Assembly (NCBI GenBank): GCA_016756855.1
Contig: JAESPD010000005.1
Span: forward strand, 1 to 64,000
Source: a gamma proteobacterium endosymbiont of Lamellibrachia anaximandri
GTDB taxonomy: Bacteria; Pseudomonadota; Gammaproteobacteria; Chromatiales; Chromatiaceae
DNA: 64,000 nucleotides
Reading direction: 5' to 3'
Numbering within the stretch: position 1 is the first letter of the stretch; each line of letters opens with the position of its first letter. The notes under the pieces were generated by a model. That model saw only the letters and a program-made list of their open reading frames with translations, did no database searches and was not told the origin of the DNA. The translations under genes were made by a program, and so were the position numbers. Below, piece by piece: positions 27,038-37,705 of the stretch.

Positions 27038-27157
27038 TTACTGCAGGTACATCACCCACAACAGAGTGGCCGCACTCACGGCTGCCATTACCACCAAGGC
27101 GACCGTGATACAGGATGTACAAATATTACCAAATAACTGCAAGCTCTTTTCACTCAT
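27038..27157 (-). CDS. Predicted 39-residue single-span membrane peptide
   Basis: A short frame that a length cut-off would miss. The ATG at 27157 has GGAGG six bases upstream, an ideal ribosome site, and TAA ends it at 27038. The product opens MSEKSLQLFGNICTSC and then has a hydrophobic helix of about 20 residues (TVALVVMAAVSAATLLWVMY) ending at LQ. The two cysteines lie just before the helix. It stands alone between tRNA-Ala and glnS; 85 bases upstream of its start is a 19-bp inverted repeat (27242-27260). I know no homologue. Strong ribosome site, clean topology and own upstream region argue for a real gene; function unknown. Confidence 0.6.
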   Translation of the reverse strand: MSEKSLQLFGNICTSCITVALVVMAAVSAATLLWVMYLQ

Positions 27158-27465
27158 GACTATCCTCCAGAAATACTTATGTAGACAGCGAAACAGATTT
27201 TCCGTCGCTGCAAAAAATCAGCATTCAAAACCGAGGAGCTGTTTGCAGTCAGGCTGCAAAAGATTTTGTTACTGCTCCCACTTGCATAAAGTAAATAGCA
27301 GAATCACATAACGGTTACAAGGATAAAGATACAGGTATCTCTTTTTTATGTTTCTTTTTATCTGACAATTACTTAGGAGTATCAGGGAAACTACCTAGTA
27401 CCCATCTGGAAACGCCCCGGTTAAACATAGAGAGCGCCGGAGCACAAAGATTGCCGGGACGAAGA
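27158..27465. other. Intergenic region with inverted repeat upstream of the 39-residue gene
   Basis: 308 bases between glnS (which ends here) and the small membrane peptide gene, both on the minus strand. It holds an inverted repeat TTTGCAG-TCAGG-CTGCAAA at 27242-27260, and a further TTTTTTGCAGC copy of the half-site closer to the start codon (about 27203-27214). This could be an operator. No clear -35/-10 pair and no convincing terminator for glnS were seen. Confidence 0.4.
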
Positions 27466-29211
27466 CTAAAGTATCTTGTCTTCGTAGGGCTTCTCAGCTT
27501 TTGCCTGCTGTTCCATCTTCGCCCAGGAATCGCGGAGCGTGACGGTACGATTGAATACCGGCTTATCAGCTGTAGAGTCTCCGTTATCCATGCAGAAGTA
27601 ACCCTCACGCTCAAACTGGAAACGTTCCCCCGGCTTGGCTTCTCCCAAGAGCGGCTCAAGATAGCAGTCGGTCAGGGTCCGCAAGGAGTCGGGATTGAGA
27701 TTGTCAGTGAATGAGCCACCCGCCTCCACTGAGTCAGGATTGGGCTTGGAAAAAAGCCTGTCGTAGAGGCGCACCTCGCCCTTGACACCCAAACTGGCAG
27801 ATACCCAGTGAACCACGCCCCGGACCTTGCGCCCCTCCGGATTCTTACCAAGCGTCTCCGCATCGTAGCTGCAACGCAGTTCAATAATGTCGCCCTGGTT
27901 GTTCTTGATCACCTCTTCGCATTTGACCACATAAGCGTTGCGCAGCCGCACCTCACCGCCCGTCACCAGACGCTTGTACTTCTTGTTGGCGGACTCACGA
28001 AAATCCGCCTGGTCGATGTAGACCTCGCGGGTGAAATGGATGGTGCGGGTTCCCTTACTCTCATCCTTAGGGTGGCTGGCAGCCTGCAGCGCCTCCTTTT
28101 CACCTTCGGGAAAGTTCTCGATCACCATCTTCAGAGGATGCATCACCGCCATGCGACGCGGAGCATTTTTGTCCAGATCCTCGCGGATACAGTTCTCCAA
28201 CACCCCCATTTCGACCAGATTGTCTGACTTGGTAACACCGATGCGTGCGCAGAAATCCCGAATCGAGGCGGCGGTATATCCCCGCCGCCGCAGCCCGGCA
28301 ATCGTTGGCATCCGCGGATCGTTCCAACCCTCCACATACCCTTCATCCGCCAGTTGAGTCAGTTTCCGCTTGCTCATCACTGTATATTCCAGGTTGAGCC
28401 GTGAGAACTCGATCTGCTGCGGCTGACTGGAGATGGTGATATTTTCCAGCACCCAATCGTAGAGTGGGCGGTGATCCTCGAACTCCAGGGTACAGAGTGA
28501 ATGGGTAATCCCTTCAAGCGCATCGGAGATCGGGTGGGTAAAATCATACATGGGGTAGAGGCACCAGGCCTCACCAGTCTGGTGGTGTACCACTCCGTGA
28601 CGAATGCGATAGAGCGTCGGATCCCGCATGTTCATATTGGGCGAGGCCATATCGATCTTCGCGCGCAACACCTTCTCGCCGTCGGCGAATTCTCCCGCTT
28701 TCATACGCGAGAAGAGATCCAGATTCTCCTCCACCGGACGGGCACGATAGGGGCTCTCCTGTCCGGGTTCTTTGAGGGTTCCCCGGTAGGCACGCATCTC
28801 ATCAGCATCGAGATCACAGACATAGGCTTTGCCCGCTCTAATCAACTCAACTGCAAAATCAGAGAGCCGATCGAAGTAATCGGAGGCGTAAAAGAGTCGA
28901 TCCTGCCAGTCGAAACCCAGCCAGCGCACATCTTCCTGGATGCTCTCCACGAATTCGACATTCTCCTTGTGGGGATTGGTATCGTCAAAACGCAGATTGC
29001 ACAGGCCGCCAGGATAGTCCTCGGCGATACCGAAATTGAGTGCAATCGACTTGGCGTGGCCGATATGCAGATATCCATTGGGCTCCGGTGGAAAGCGGGT
29101 ATGTACCCTGCCCCCGTTTTTTCCCTGAGTCAGATCCTGATCAATAATCTGACGGATGAAATTGGTGGGTGTAGGTGTCTCTGAGCTGCTCATGTTCTCT
29201 TTATCCATCAT
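27466..29211 (-). CDS. glnS: Glutaminyl-tRNA synthetase
   Basis: Class I synthetase charging tRNA-Gln, 581 residues. The HIGH motif is in [15 protein letters not shown] (about residues 42-56), the class I lysine motif is VMSKRKL, and the C-terminal half forms the beta-barrel anticodon domains. Its presence means the cell does not depend only on the amidotransferase route for Gln-tRNA. The start ATG at 29211 overlaps the gltX stop (ATGA), so the two are translationally coupled; a second ATG six codons in (29193) is an alternative. Confidence 0.96.
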   Translation of the reverse strand: MMDKENMSSSETPTPTNFIRQIIDQDLTQGKNGGRVHTRFPPEPNGYLHIGHAKSIALNFGIAEDYPGGLCNLRFDDTNPHKENVEFVESIQEDVRWLGFDWQDRLFYASDYFDRLSDFAVELIRAGKAYVCDLDADEMRAYRGTLKEPGQESPYRARPVEENLDLFSRMKAGEFADGEKVLRAKIDMASPNMNMRDPTLYRIRHGVVHHQTGEAWCLYPMYDFTHPISDALEGITHSLCTLEFEDHRPLYDWVLENITISSQPQQIEFSRLNLEYTVMSKRKLTQLADEGYVEGWNDPRMPTIAGLRRRGYTAASIRDFCARIGVTKSDNLVEMGVLENCIREDLDKNAPRRMAVMHPLKMVIENFPEGEKEALQAASHPKDESKGTRTIHFTREVYIDQADFRESANKKYKRLVTGGEVRLRNAYVVKCEEVIKNNQGDIIELRCSYDAETLGKNPEGRKVRGVVHWVSASLGVKGEVRLYDRLFSKPNPDSVEAGGSFTDNLNPDSLRTLTDCYLEPLLGEAKPGERFQFEREGYFCMDNGDSTADKPVFNRTVTLRDSWAKMEQQAKAEKPYEDKIL

Positions 29212-30617
29212 ACCTGGGCTTCACGCTGCCGAATAAACTCCAGCGCCATATCAATGCGCCGCAGGGTCGCTGCTTTGCCAGCCAACTGCAGGGTTACGTC
29301 GATCCCCGGCGATGCGGCCCGGCCGACCACCGCAACCCTCAGCGGCTGGGCAACCTTACCCATCTTCACGTCAAGGGCATCGGATACCTCTTGCACCTGC
29401 TCATGCAGAGCCTCCGGGGTCCAATCTTGCAATCCCTCCAGTGCTTCACGCATCTTTTCCAATGGTTCCCGGGCTGCTGGCCGCAGGTGCTTTTTAGCGG
29501 CCTTCTCATCAAACGCTTCAAAGTCCAGATAGCAGAAGGCACTGATATCCGCCATCTCCACCAGCGTCTTGGCCCGCTCCTGCTGTGCTTTGGCAACATC
29601 GGCCAGATCCGGCCCCTCTGCCGGGTCTATACCCAGATTACCCATGTGCGGACTCAGCAGATGGGCGATCCGCTTGGGGTCGTCCGCTTTGATATAGTGC
29701 TGATTGAGCCAAAGCAGCTTTTCTGTATTGAAGCTGGAGGCAGCCTTATTGACTTGGTCGATATCGAACAATTCGATCATTTCATCGATAGAGAATATCT
29801 CCTGATCGCCGTGGGACCAACCAAGGCGCACCAGGTAGTTGAGCAACGCCTCCGGCAGAAAACCCTCCTCCCGATATTGCATGACACTGACAGCACCGTG
29901 GCGTTTGGAAAGCCGGGCACCATCATCTCCTAAAATCATCGGCACATGTCCATATATTGGCGGCTTCTTGCCAAGCGCCCGCAGGATATTGATCTGGCGG
30001 GGTGTGTTGTTGAGATGGTCATCACCACGGATGACATGGGTTATCTCCATGTCCATGTCGTCCACTACGACGGTAAGATTATAGGTGGGGGATCCGTCCG
30101 TGCGGCGGATAATCAGGTCATCCAACTCTTCGTTGTTAAAAGCAACCCGGCCACGAATCAGGTCGTCTACCACAACAGTACCACTCTCAGGATTGCGAAA
30201 ACGAATCACATGGGGCTCGTCCGGATCGACATGCAGGCTCTTGCAATGCCCATCGTAACGGGGTTTCTCCTTCCGCTTCATCGCCTGTTCTCTAAGGTCG
30301 TCAAGGCGCTCACGAGAACAGTTGCAGCGGTAAGCCAACCCCTTCTCCATCAACTCCCCTATCACCTCGTTATAACGCTCGAAGCGGTGGGTCTGGTAGA
30401 AGGGGCCCTCATCATACTCAAGCCCGAGCCAGGTCATTCCCTCCAAAATCGCGTTCACCGATTCCTCTGTGGAACGCTCCAGATCCGTATCCTCGATGCG
30501 CAGCACGAACTTACCTCCGTGCTTACGGGCATAGAGCCAGGAAAAAAGGGCGGTACGGGCACCTCCGACATGGAGATAGCCAGTGGGACTGGGGGCGAAA
30601 CGGGTGCGAACGGTCAT
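29208..30617 (-). CDS. gltX: Glutamyl-tRNA synthetase
   Basis: Class I synthetase, 469 residues from the ATG at 30617 ([19 protein letters not shown], the standard beginning); a longer frame adds 18 untypical residues. The HIGH-like motif is [11 protein letters not shown], the KMSKS-like motif is ARLSKRHGA, and a zinc-type cysteine group (CNCS…GHC) lies between. Like GlnS it belongs to the same subclass, and the two are coupled in one operon. No family-specific signs of a discriminating or non-discriminating form were judged. Confidence 0.95.
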   Translation of the reverse strand: MTVRTRFAPSPTGYLHVGGARTALFSWLYARKHGGKFVLRIEDTDLERSTEESVNAILEGMTWLGLEYDEGPFYQTHRFERYNEVIGELMEKGLAYRCNCSRERLDDLREQAMKRKEKPRYDGHCKSLHVDPDEPHVIRFRNPESGTVVVDDLIRGRVAFNNEELDDLIIRRTDGSPTYNLTVVVDDMDMEITHVIRGDDHLNNTPRQINILRALGKKPPIYGHVPMILGDDGARLSKRHGAVSVMQYREEGFLPEALLNYLVRLGWSHGDQEIFSIDEMIELFDIDQVNKAASSFNTEKLLWLNQHYIKADDPKRIAHLLSPHMGNLGIDPAEGPDLADVAKAQQERAKTLVEMADISAFCYLDFEAFDEKAAKKHLRPAAREPLEKMREALEGLQDWTPEALHEQVQEVSDALDVKMGKVAQPLRVAVVGRAASPGIDVTLQLAGKAATLRRIDMALEFIRQREAQV

Positions 30618-30731
30618 CTTTACTCTGTCGGCTGACGGAAAAAAAGGGAATTCTAACAGACCCGGCGCCAATGGGCAGAGTGGATTGACGGAACTACTCC
30701 CGATCTCTAGAATGGCCGCTCCTTACGGAAC

Positions 30732-30807
30732 GGGCGTATAGCTCAGCTGGGAGAGCGCTGCAGTCACATTGCAGAGGTCACAGGTTCGATCCCTGTTACG
30801 CCCACCA
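30732..30807 (+). tRNA. tRNA-Val (anticodon CAC)
   Basis: A complete 76-nt cloverleaf. The acceptor stem GGGCGTA pairs with TACGCCC, the anticodon arm CTGCA/TGCAG encloses GTCACAT (anticodon CAC), and the T arm ACAGG/CCTGT carries TTCGATC. CCA is encoded. It reads the valine GTG codon. It is alone and is divergent from gltX. No terminator hairpin with a T run was seen close by. Confidence 0.96.
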
Positions 30808-31267
30808 AATCAACCTGTCGCTTACGACTCAAGTTTCTGGGGTTCAAGCAATCAGAGTGCACAGGTTGCACTCCACGTTCGTTCTAATTTGGAACAGCCG
30901 ACTCCTACAGCACAGGTCATCCGTGGCGATTCGCACGCTTTGATCGACTGAGAATCCGCCGTGCTTCCAAGCAAACATGCATTCAGCCACGCTTGTGCTG
31001 ATTACCTCCTCAATCAGTCAGTCGAGCATCCTCTAGGGCTTTCGGTGTTCTGGATGTATCCGTGCTCCCTATATTCCACCCAGCCTATTCGTCGCATGCC
31101 CCGCCCCCGGTTTCAGGGGGACTGATCCAGTCAGCCTGTACCACATGAAAAAGCGACCAAACAATCTGTTGTCACGTTAATCGGACATAGGTATTCTCCG
31201 AATTCAGCACACCCTTAGAGTAGTACCGTATTCCTTTTTTCCAACCACTGCGTCCGAGCAAAGGGTA
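30808..31267. other. 460-bp intergenic region after tRNA-Val
   Basis: No gene with a ribosome site or family similarity was found on either strand. It contains a small hairpin (CCCCC-GGTTTCA-GGGGG, 31104-31120) without a T run. The stretch directly follows a tRNA gene, a usual site for integrated elements, but neither a repeated tRNA 3' end nor an integrase is present. It probably includes the promoter of the Na/Pi cotransporter. Confidence 0.5.
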
Positions 31268-33082
31268 ATGATGAGATCGTCTCAACTTGAACAACAGTCG
31301 TCCCGGGATATCCTCAACCATCTGCTGCGAACGACTCTTGCAGTGGTATTGCTGGCGATCGCCTTTTTCGCCTTCGCCGCAGAGTCCGGTGGCGCGATAG
31401 AATCTCCGGACTGGCTGCAGCTGTTTCTCGGTCTGTTCGGCGGCTTGGCCCTGTTTCTCGGCGGCTTGCAGCTGTTGTCGGAGGGGATGACAAAATCCGC
31501 CGGCCAGACGTTGAAAACAGTGCTGGCGAGGCTTACCACCAACCGCTTGAAGGGTGCGCTTACCGGGGCCTTTATTACCGGTGTGCTCAACTCCTCGACG
31601 GTAACCACACTGCTGGTCGTTGGTTTCATAAGCGGTGGCATGATGACCCTCACCCAGTCGGTCGGGGTGATCATGGGGGCCAACATCGGCAGTACCGTGA
31701 CCGCCCAGTTGCTGGCTTTCGATCTTGCGGCTTACCCCCTCGGTCCGGTCGCCATCGGTTTTTTCATGCTCTTTACCGCCAAGCGGGAGAAGGTGAAGTA
31801 CTACGGCATGATGATCATGGGCATTGGTCTGGTATTTTACGGCATGGGCCTGATGAGCGTGGCAATGACGCCTCTACGCAGCTACGAGCCCTTCCTGGAA
31901 ATACTCAAGGCTTTGGAAAATCCGATGGCGGGTATTCTCGCCGGCGCGGCATTCACTGCCATCGTACAGTCCTCCGCAGCAACGGTCGGCATCGCCATCG
32001 CGATGGCGAGCGAGGGACTGCTGGCCCTGCCTGCGGGCATCGCCCTGGCGCTGGGCGCCAACATCGGCACAGCCGCCACAACGGCACTGATGGGCATCCT
32101 CAGCGCCAAGTCCACGGACGCAGTGCGGGCATCGGCAGTGCATGTGGTGTTCAATGTTCTGGGCACCCTGATATGGCTTCCCTTCACCTGGCTGCTGGTG
32201 GATATGGCGGTCTGGATTTCCCCTTCCAGCCCGGAGTTCGAGGGCACGGCTCAGGCCGCGGCGGAAGTACCGCGCCAAATCGCCAACGCCAATACACTGT
32301 TCAACGTCATCAATACGCTGCTTTTTATCGGTTTTACCGGCTGGTTCGCGAAGCTGGCAGAGCGCATCGTACCGGAGCGCAAGCCTGCGGAAGGCATTAT
32401 CATTGAATCCAAGTTTCTGGATGAAGTGGCACTGAGGGCGCCCTCCGTGGCGTTGCAGCAGGTGCGGTTGGAACTGGGGCGGGTTGGAGCAATCACGCTT
32501 AGCATGCTGCAGGACATCGTGCCGGCACTGAGAGATGGAGATCGGGACCGCCTCGATGATATCGTCCGCCGCAACGATCAAGTCGATATATTGGACCAGG
32601 AGATACTCAATTATCTGGGCAAGGTTCGCGGGGGCACGCTGACGGAACAGGAGAGTCTGGAGTTTCAGGGACTGATGATAGCGTCAGATAACCTGGAGAG
32701 TCTGGCGGATGTTGTGGGGACCGATGTCGTCTCTCTGGCCCGCAAGGCGGTCGATCTGGATTCCGAGTCGGGAACGGAGACTCGCAAGATGTTGGCGGAA
32801 TTTTATACTACGATAGTCGATTCCGTGGAACTCACTGTGCAGGCGATTCGTGACAACGACCAGCGAGCGGCGGAATCCGTGTTGATGATGAAGGAGAAGA
32901 TACGGGATCAGTCAGAGCTCTTGTTGGCGCGGAAGGCATCGCGTCTGACGGCGGATGATCCGGATTATTTGACGCTGGTACGGCTGGAGATGTCGTTTGT
33001 TGATCAGCTGCGGCGTATCTATACGCTGGCGAAACGCACCGCCAAGGTTGCTCTGCCCCAGGTGCTTGCGCAACGTGATTGA
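31268..33082 (+). CDS. Na+/phosphate cotransporter family protein with PhoU-like domain
   Basis: Membrane protein of 604 residues. The N-terminal half has two inverted Na/Pi repeats, each with the diagnostic motif: GVLNSSTVTTLLVVGF and MGANIGSTVTAQLL in the first, IVQSSAATVGIAIAM and LGANIGTAATTAL in the second. The C-terminal part (about 390-604) is helical and PhoU-like, which is usual in bacterial NptA/YjbB-type proteins. It moves phosphate with sodium, probably as an exporter or low-affinity system. Two ATGs sit together at 31268 and 31271. It is monocistronic, and the following gene converges. Confidence 0.9.
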   Translation: MMRSSQLEQQSSRDILNHLLRTTLAVVLLAIAFFAFAAESGGAIESPDWLQLFLGLFGGLALFLGGLQLLSEGMTKSAGQTLKTVLARLTTNRLKGALTGAFITGVLNSSTVTTLLVVGFISGGMMTLTQSVGVIMGANIGSTVTAQLLAFDLAAYPLGPVAIGFFMLFTAKREKVKYYGMMIMGIGLVFYGMGLMSVAMTPLRSYEPFLEILKALENPMAGILAGAAFTAIVQSSAATVGIAIAMASEGLLALPAGIALALGANIGTAATTALMGILSAKSTDAVRASAVHVVFNVLGTLIWLPFTWLLVDMAVWISPSSPEFEGTAQAAAEVPRQIANANTLFNVINTLLFIGFTGWFAKLAERIVPERKPAEGIIIESKFLDEVALRAPSVALQQVRLELGRVGAITLSMLQDIVPALRDGDRDRLDDIVRRNDQVDILDQEILNYLGKVRGGTLTEQESLEFQGLMIASDNLESLADVVGTDVVSLARKAVDLDSESGTETRKMLAEFYTTIVDSVELTVQAIRDNDQRAAESVLMMKEKIRDQSELLLARKASRLTADDPDYLTLVRLEMSFVDQLRRIYTLAKRTAKVALPQVLAQRD

Positions 33083-33229
33083 CCCTGAACCGGAGGGATG
33101 CACAGGCTCAGAGAACAACAGCCGTGTAACATCTGGGTAACTCTCAAGCAGTGCCTCCCAGCCAGGTTTTGAACATCATGATCCATGGACTTAACCGCTG
33201 GTGCTTCAAGTAGATCACCGTAAACTCTT

Positions 33230-33652
33230 CTATCCCCTCCAAAAACAATGGCTACTTACAAACAGAGCAGTCGCGATGGAAAGTTCCACTACCGCTACAG
33301 CGATGAGCATTTGAGGGTCGCCTTGAGCCCACTTGGACAAGTAAGCACCAAGTGAAACCATAAGTGCTAAAAAAACAAAGAATCGCATCCGGTAAAACTG
33401 CCATAGCATAGGCTGCTTCAACGCATCGATTCGCTTCAGATTTCTGTTACACACCTTGATGAACAGGTATTTCGCCTTAATCCACCCAATCACCACTCCA
33501 CACAAAATAGCCAGCATAACCCAAAGCGGATCAGCCCCGCTCCTAGCCGCCTCAAGGAACAAGCCAGTACTTTTAATCAGGAGCACCACAACACCAATAT
33601 ACCAAACCAGTGCGGCCAATCTTTTTAGGGTGAGAGAAGAAGTGTTGAGCAT
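33230..33652 (-). CDS. Hypothetical four-helix membrane protein
   Basis: Protein of 140 residues with about four hydrophobic helices (near 12-32, 43-62, 88-106 and 113-133). A basic loop between the second and third (VCNRNLKRIDALKQ) points to the cytoplasm. I recognise no family. The ATG at 33652 lacks a clear Shine-Dalgarno sequence, which lowers confidence in the start. It converges on the Na/Pi gene and lies 230 bases from the lipoprotein gene on the same strand. Possibly a real orphan envelope protein. Confidence 0.5.
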   Translation of the reverse strand: MLNTSSLTLKRLAALVWYIGVVVLLIKSTGLFLEAARSGADPLWVMLAILCGVVIGWIKAKYLFIKVCNRNLKRIDALKQPMLWQFYRMRFFVFLALMVSLGAYLSKWAQGDPQMLIAVAVVELSIATALFVSSHCFWRG

Positions 33653-33882
33653 TATTTTACGGGAGTTTGAAACATAGGTTGGGCAAGCCCGTTGGCCTTC
33701 TCACCAAGCCTTTCTGACTGCTCACATCGACATATAAATCAAGCTGTCACTATGAACATTTCCGAGCAAAACAGCAAAATTAATTCCTACCGCAGGCATC
33801 GCAAGCAGTGGCAGGTCCACCGGTTACCCTAACCGCCCCATGCAGACTTGGGCATGCCATAGTTCAGACTGGATAAATCGTT

Positions 33883-34617
33883 TTAAACCCGCATCCCCCA
33901 GACACCCACGCCTGTCAGAAATATGACAATAAAAAACCCAACGCTAGCTGTAAGGGGTATCTCTTCGATGAAGTTCAATTGAATCTCACTCGCCTGTTTC
34001 GATTGCTCCTCTTCCTTGGATGCGGATTGCACATAATTCAAGCCCATTTCAACATCGGGATAACCGCTCCGACCGGTCGCGCTGCTCCGGCCCCGCGTAT
34101 GTTTTTCGCTCGTACTTCTTTCAAAATCCAGATAGAGGCTGTTCTCATATGACGCTATTTTTTCTGTCATGGATTTCTGCTGCACGTATACACCATCACC
34201 TATGGACGGCGAATTGACACCCTGAACCCCGAACTCCGGCACGATGTCTGGAAAGAGTGAGGTGGGCGCAGCATCAAAAAGTGACTCCGGCGCCACATCA
34301 TAAAGGGAGTGGATAACAGGAAAGATATGTTCAAGTCCCGTCTCCTCCCTTGCCCATTCAGGATTGATCAAGTCCACTATCAGGGTTGAGGTATAGAGGC
34401 TACGCCAGCTTGACCACCACAGCTGCCAGCTATCCAGCATCTGTAAATCCCGTTGACCAGACCCACCCTTAACCAATGATTCTGAAATTTCCGACAGCAT
34501 GACCGATTCTCCGGCCGCTGGCTTTTGAATGTCAATTTGCCCCTGAAGGTGCTCGTTACACCCCACCATGTAAAACGGTAGAAAAAAAACCAGAAGGAAA
34601 GTCGATACGATTTTCAT
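33883..34617 (-). CDS. Hypothetical lipoprotein with a C-terminal membrane helix
   Basis: Protein of 244 residues. The N-terminus MKIVSTFLLVFFLPFYMVGC is a signal peptide with a lipobox-like V-G-C at residues 18-20. The C-terminus ends with a hydrophobic helix (LTASVGFFIVIFLTGVGVWG) and a short MRV tail, which is unusual for a secreted lipoprotein. The middle is acidic and low in cysteine, with a tryptophan-rich patch (WQLWWSSWRSLY). I recognise no family. Codon choice is more AT-rich than in neighbouring genes, which may indicate recent acquisition. Several TTGTTAAC-type palindromes lie upstream. Confidence 0.55.
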   Translation of the reverse strand: MKIVSTFLLVFFLPFYMVGCNEHLQGQIDIQKPAAGESVMLSEISESLVKGGSGQRDLQMLDSWQLWWSSWRSLYTSTLIVDLINPEWAREETGLEHIFPVIHSLYDVAPESLFDAAPTSLFPDIVPEFGVQGVNSPSIGDGVYVQQKSMTEKIASYENSLYLDFERSTSEKHTRGRSSATGRSGYPDVEMGLNYVQSASKEEEQSKQASEIQLNFIEEIPLTASVGFFIVIFLTGVGVWGMRV

Positions 34618-34722
34618 AACACGGACACCTTATCGCGGCTGCACTATCGCGCAGCACTGCTCGTAAACACCGTGTCGATCTTAGAGCAAGGTAATCGCTT
34701 CGTATCTTTATAATCAGGTCTT

Positions 34723-34819
34723 TTAACAACTTCTCACAATACCGAAAAACAACTTCACATTCATGCCATGCTTGTTAACAATCGGTCCTTTATTTATGGC
34801 AGATATTAACAATTGTTAA
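34723..34819. promoter_or_regulatory. Cluster of TTGTTAA / TTAACAA palindromic sites
   Basis: Within 97 bases upstream of the orphan lipoprotein gene lie TTAACAA (34723-34729), the palindrome TTGTTAACAA (34772-34781) and the palindrome TTAACAATTGTTAA (34806-34819). That is five copies of one heptamer in both orientations. Spacing and symmetry suggest an operator array for a dimeric repressor; the protein is unknown. The rightmost palindrome lies a few bases beyond the miaA stop. Confidence 0.45.
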
Positions 34820-34824
34820 CGGAA

Positions 34825-35769
34825 TCATTGATTCATCAGTTGGACGATCAGCTGATACGCCTCTTCAAATACATCGCCGCCCTCTTCATCCAACCAATAA
34901 TTTTCCTTATCGGCATTCAACCAGGTGAACTGCCGCTTGGCCAGTTGCCGGGTGGTGATAATGCCCCTTTCAATCATCTCTTCCCGGTTGTATTCACCTA
35001 ACAGATATTTCAACATCTGCCGATAACCGACAGCCCTCATGGATGGCAGATCCGGACTCAGATCTCCCCGGAGCAGTAAAGCCTGTACCTCTTCTTCAAA
35101 ACCTGACGCCAACATTTGATGGAAACGCTTTTCGATACGTTGGTGCAGGATTTTTCGATCTTTTGGCGAACGGACGAGTTTAAGTATCCGATAGGGCAAA
35201 GAGGCTCGGCTGCCACTTTGTTGCAGCTGAGTCATGGAGCGACCGGTAATCTCGATCACTTCGAGGGCACGAAGAATACGCTGCGCGTCATTGGGGTGGA
35301 TGCGTTCAGCGGCAACTGTGTCGAGTTCCGCCAGGCGTCGATGCAACGACTCCAATCCAAGGTACTGCTGTTCCATCTCAAGCCGCTTTCGAATGGCGGG
35401 ATCGGCTTCCGGCAAATTTGAAAGCCCCTTCTCCAGTGCCCGAAAATAGAGCATGGTGCCACCCACCAACAGTGGCACTTTTCCCGCAGCAGTGATCTCC
35501 GCCATCGCATCCAGGGCATCCTCCCGAAACGCAGCGGCAGAGTAAGCATCGGCCGGATCCCGAATATCGATCAGACAATGCGGCGCCTTTGCAAGCACCT
35601 CGGGTTCCGGCTTGGCGCTGCCGATATCCATCCCCCGGTAAACCAGCGCCGAATCGACGCTGATAATCTCCATCGGCAGTCTCTGCACCAGTTCCACTGC
35701 CAGCTCCGTCTTGCCGGATGCGGTGGGTCCCATCAGAAAAACAGCAGGGGGTAGCCTCTGTTCAGCCAT
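34825..35769 (-). CDS. miaA: tRNA dimethylallyltransferase
   Basis: Adds a dimethylallyl group to A37 of tRNAs that read UNN codons. The protein is 314 residues. The P-loop is [11 protein letters not shown] (about residues 14-24), followed by [19 protein letters not shown] and [12 protein letters not shown], and the helical insertion carries the tRNA-contacting LHRRL and [14 protein letters not shown]. Its ATG overlaps the mutL stop (ATGA). In E. coli hfq comes next; here no hfq follows. Confidence 0.95.
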   Translation of the reverse strand: MAEQRLPPAVFLMGPTASGKTELAVELVQRLPMEIISVDSALVYRGMDIGSAKPEPEVLAKAPHCLIDIRDPADAYSAAAFREDALDAMAEITAAGKVPLLVGGTMLYFRALEKGLSNLPEADPAIRKRLEMEQQYLGLESLHRRLAELDTVAAERIHPNDAQRILRALEVIEITGRSMTQLQQSGSRASLPYRILKLVRSPKDRKILHQRIEKRFHQMLASGFEEEVQALLLRGDLSPDLPSMRAVGYRQMLKYLLGEYNREEMIERGIITTRQLAKRQFTWLNADKENYWLDEEGGDVFEEAYQLIVQLMNQ

Positions 35770-37589
35770 CAGCGACCCCGTAGAAACAGTCTATCCAATT
35801 CCGTCATGGAGAGCTGAACCCAGGTCGGACGGCCATGGTTACATTGATCCGCACGTTCGGTACGCTCCATGTCCCGCAGCAGTGCGTTCATCTCATCCAG
35901 AGTGAGACGACGGTTTGCCCGCACTGAGCCGTGACACGCCATGGTGGCAAGTACCTTGTCGATCTCCTCTTTGATTCGGCTGCTCTCACCAAACTCCGCC
36001 AGATCGGAAAGTACATCACGCAACAACCGCTCGGCATCCGCCCCCTGCAGGATTGCCGGGATGGCCCGTACTGCCAGGGCATCTGCACCAAGCCGCGATA
36101 CCTCAAGGCCAACACTCTCCAATATCGATGACTGATTCTCCGCAAGATCTGCCTCACGACTACTCACCCGCACCGTCACCGGCACCAGCAGCGGTTGGCG
36201 GGTAATGCCCACATCGTTGTAAGTCTGTTTGAAACGCTCATAGGTGATGCGTTCATGGGCGGCATGCATGTCGACCAATACCAACCCATCCTGATTTTGC
36301 GCCAGGACATAGACGCCTTGCAGCTGCCCAAGTGCATAGCCCAGTGGCGGCAGGGCTTCATCCTCACTCTGCGGTAGTGGTGTTGCAGGAGGTTTCTGCG
36401 CATGAAAAGCCGCGCCATAGGATGAAGGACGTTCGGCAACCCGCCAATTCATGGTGTGCTGAACCCCGGGAGACGCTCTCTCAGTCGGTTCACTAGACTG
36501 GAGAGAGCCACTACCGGAAGAATCAAGGCCGCCTGTGAATGCACTCCCTGCCGGTGCAGCCACATCGGACTCATCCGCCGTTTGCGGACGTGTCTCCGCC
36601 AGTGCGCTGTGCAGGCCACGGAAAAGAAAATCGTGTACCAACCGACCATCCCTGAAACGCACCTCGTGCTTGGTGGGGTGGACGTTCACATCGACCTTCC
36701 GGGGATCCAGCCCCAGAAACAGGAGATATGCTGGATGACGCCCATGATAGAGCACATCCTGATACGCCTGCCTCACGGCGTGGGTTACCAGCCTGTCCCG
36801 CACCATCCGCTGATTGACGTAGAAAAACTGCATGTCCGCCTGGGAACGGGAGAAAGTGGGACGGGCCACCCAACCGAAAAGTTTCAAGCCCGCCACCTCA
36901 TGCTCCACATAGAGCGCATTCTCAAGAAAAGCCGCTCCCAGCAGGTCAGCTATTCGACGCTCTCTGTCGATCTGCTGGGTGCAGGGAGGCAGGGAGAGGA
37001 TCTGGCGACGATTATGCTGCAGTGAAAAACCCACATCGAAGCGGGCCAGAGCCAACCTTCTGACCAGCGTCTCGATATGGCCAAACTCCGTCTTTTCCGC
37101 ACGCAGAAATTTACGCCGGGCAGGGGTATTGAAAAAGAGATCGCGCACCTCAACCGTCGTGCCCTGAGGATGCGCAGCAGGCCGAGGCGTCATCTCTGTT
37201 TCACTGCCATCCCCACTGACCTCCCAGGCTGATTCACTCTCCTGATTTCGTGAGGTCATTTTCAGACGGGATACGGAACTGATACTGGGCAGCGCTTCAC
37301 CTCGAAATCCCATGCTCCGGATTGCTTCCAGGTCTTCGAGACTGCTGACTTTACTGGTGGCATGGCGGGAGAGCGCCAGAGCCAGCTCATCCTCGACGAC
37401 TCCAACACCGTTATCGCGAACCCGCATCAATTTGACGCCGCCCTGCTCCACATCGATCTCAATGCGGTTGGCGCCGGCATCGAGGCTGTTTTCAATCAAC
37501 TCCTTGACCACCGAAGCAGGGCGCTCCACCACCTCGCCGGCAGCGATCTGATTGACCAGTTGTGGGGGGAGTTGTTGAATGCTGTGCAT
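35769..37589 (-). CDS. mutL: DNA mismatch repair protein MutL
   Basis: Molecular matchmaker of mismatch repair, 606 residues. The GHKL ATPase domain has [11 protein letters not shown] (motif I), DNGVGV (motif II) and [14 protein letters not shown] (motif III) within the first 110 residues. A variable proline- and serine-rich linker (about 345-420) separates it from the C-terminal dimerisation domain. I see no DQHAxxE-type endonuclease metal motif in that domain; the [11 protein letters not shown] segment is similar but lacks the DQHA residues. That agrees with the E. coli-type, methyl-directed group. It is upstream of miaA as usual. Confidence 0.95.
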   Translation of the reverse strand: MHSIQQLPPQLVNQIAAGEVVERPASVVKELIENSLDAGANRIEIDVEQGGVKLMRVRDNGVGVVEDELALALSRHATSKVSSLEDLEAIRSMGFRGEALPSISSVSRLKMTSRNQESESAWEVSGDGSETEMTPRPAAHPQGTTVEVRDLFFNTPARRKFLRAEKTEFGHIETLVRRLALARFDVGFSLQHNRRQILSLPPCTQQIDRERRIADLLGAAFLENALYVEHEVAGLKLFGWVARPTFSRSQADMQFFYVNQRMVRDRLVTHAVRQAYQDVLYHGRHPAYLLFLGLDPRKVDVNVHPTKHEVRFRDGRLVHDFLFRGLHSALAETRPQTADESDVAAPAGSAFTGGLDSSGSGSLQSSEPTERASPGVQHTMNWRVAERPSSYGAAFHAQKPPATPLPQSEDEALPPLGYALGQLQGVYVLAQNQDGLVLVDMHAAHERITYERFKQTYNDVGITRQPLLVPVTVRVSSREADLAENQSSILESVGLEVSRLGADALAVRAIPAILQGADAERLLRDVLSDLAEFGESSRIKEEIDKVLATMACHGSVRANRRLTLDEMNALLRDMERTERADQCNHGRPTWVQLSMTELDRLFLRGR

Positions 37590-37705
37590 AGACAGGAGAT
37601 CACCGTCAGTAAGACCGACGACTATTGTGCCACCACCCGCTCGAGTAAGCAGCTATCTATCGTTGGAAGCCCGCCGCGCGCGTCAGCGCGGACTGGACTG
37701 ACTTG

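Noticed and set aside
31104-31120. Hairpin as a terminator of tRNA-Val
   Set aside because: No T run follows and it lies about 300 bases from the tRNA.
30808-31267. Possible integrated element after tRNA-Val
   Set aside because: No integrase, no repeated tRNA 3' end and no phage gene could be found.
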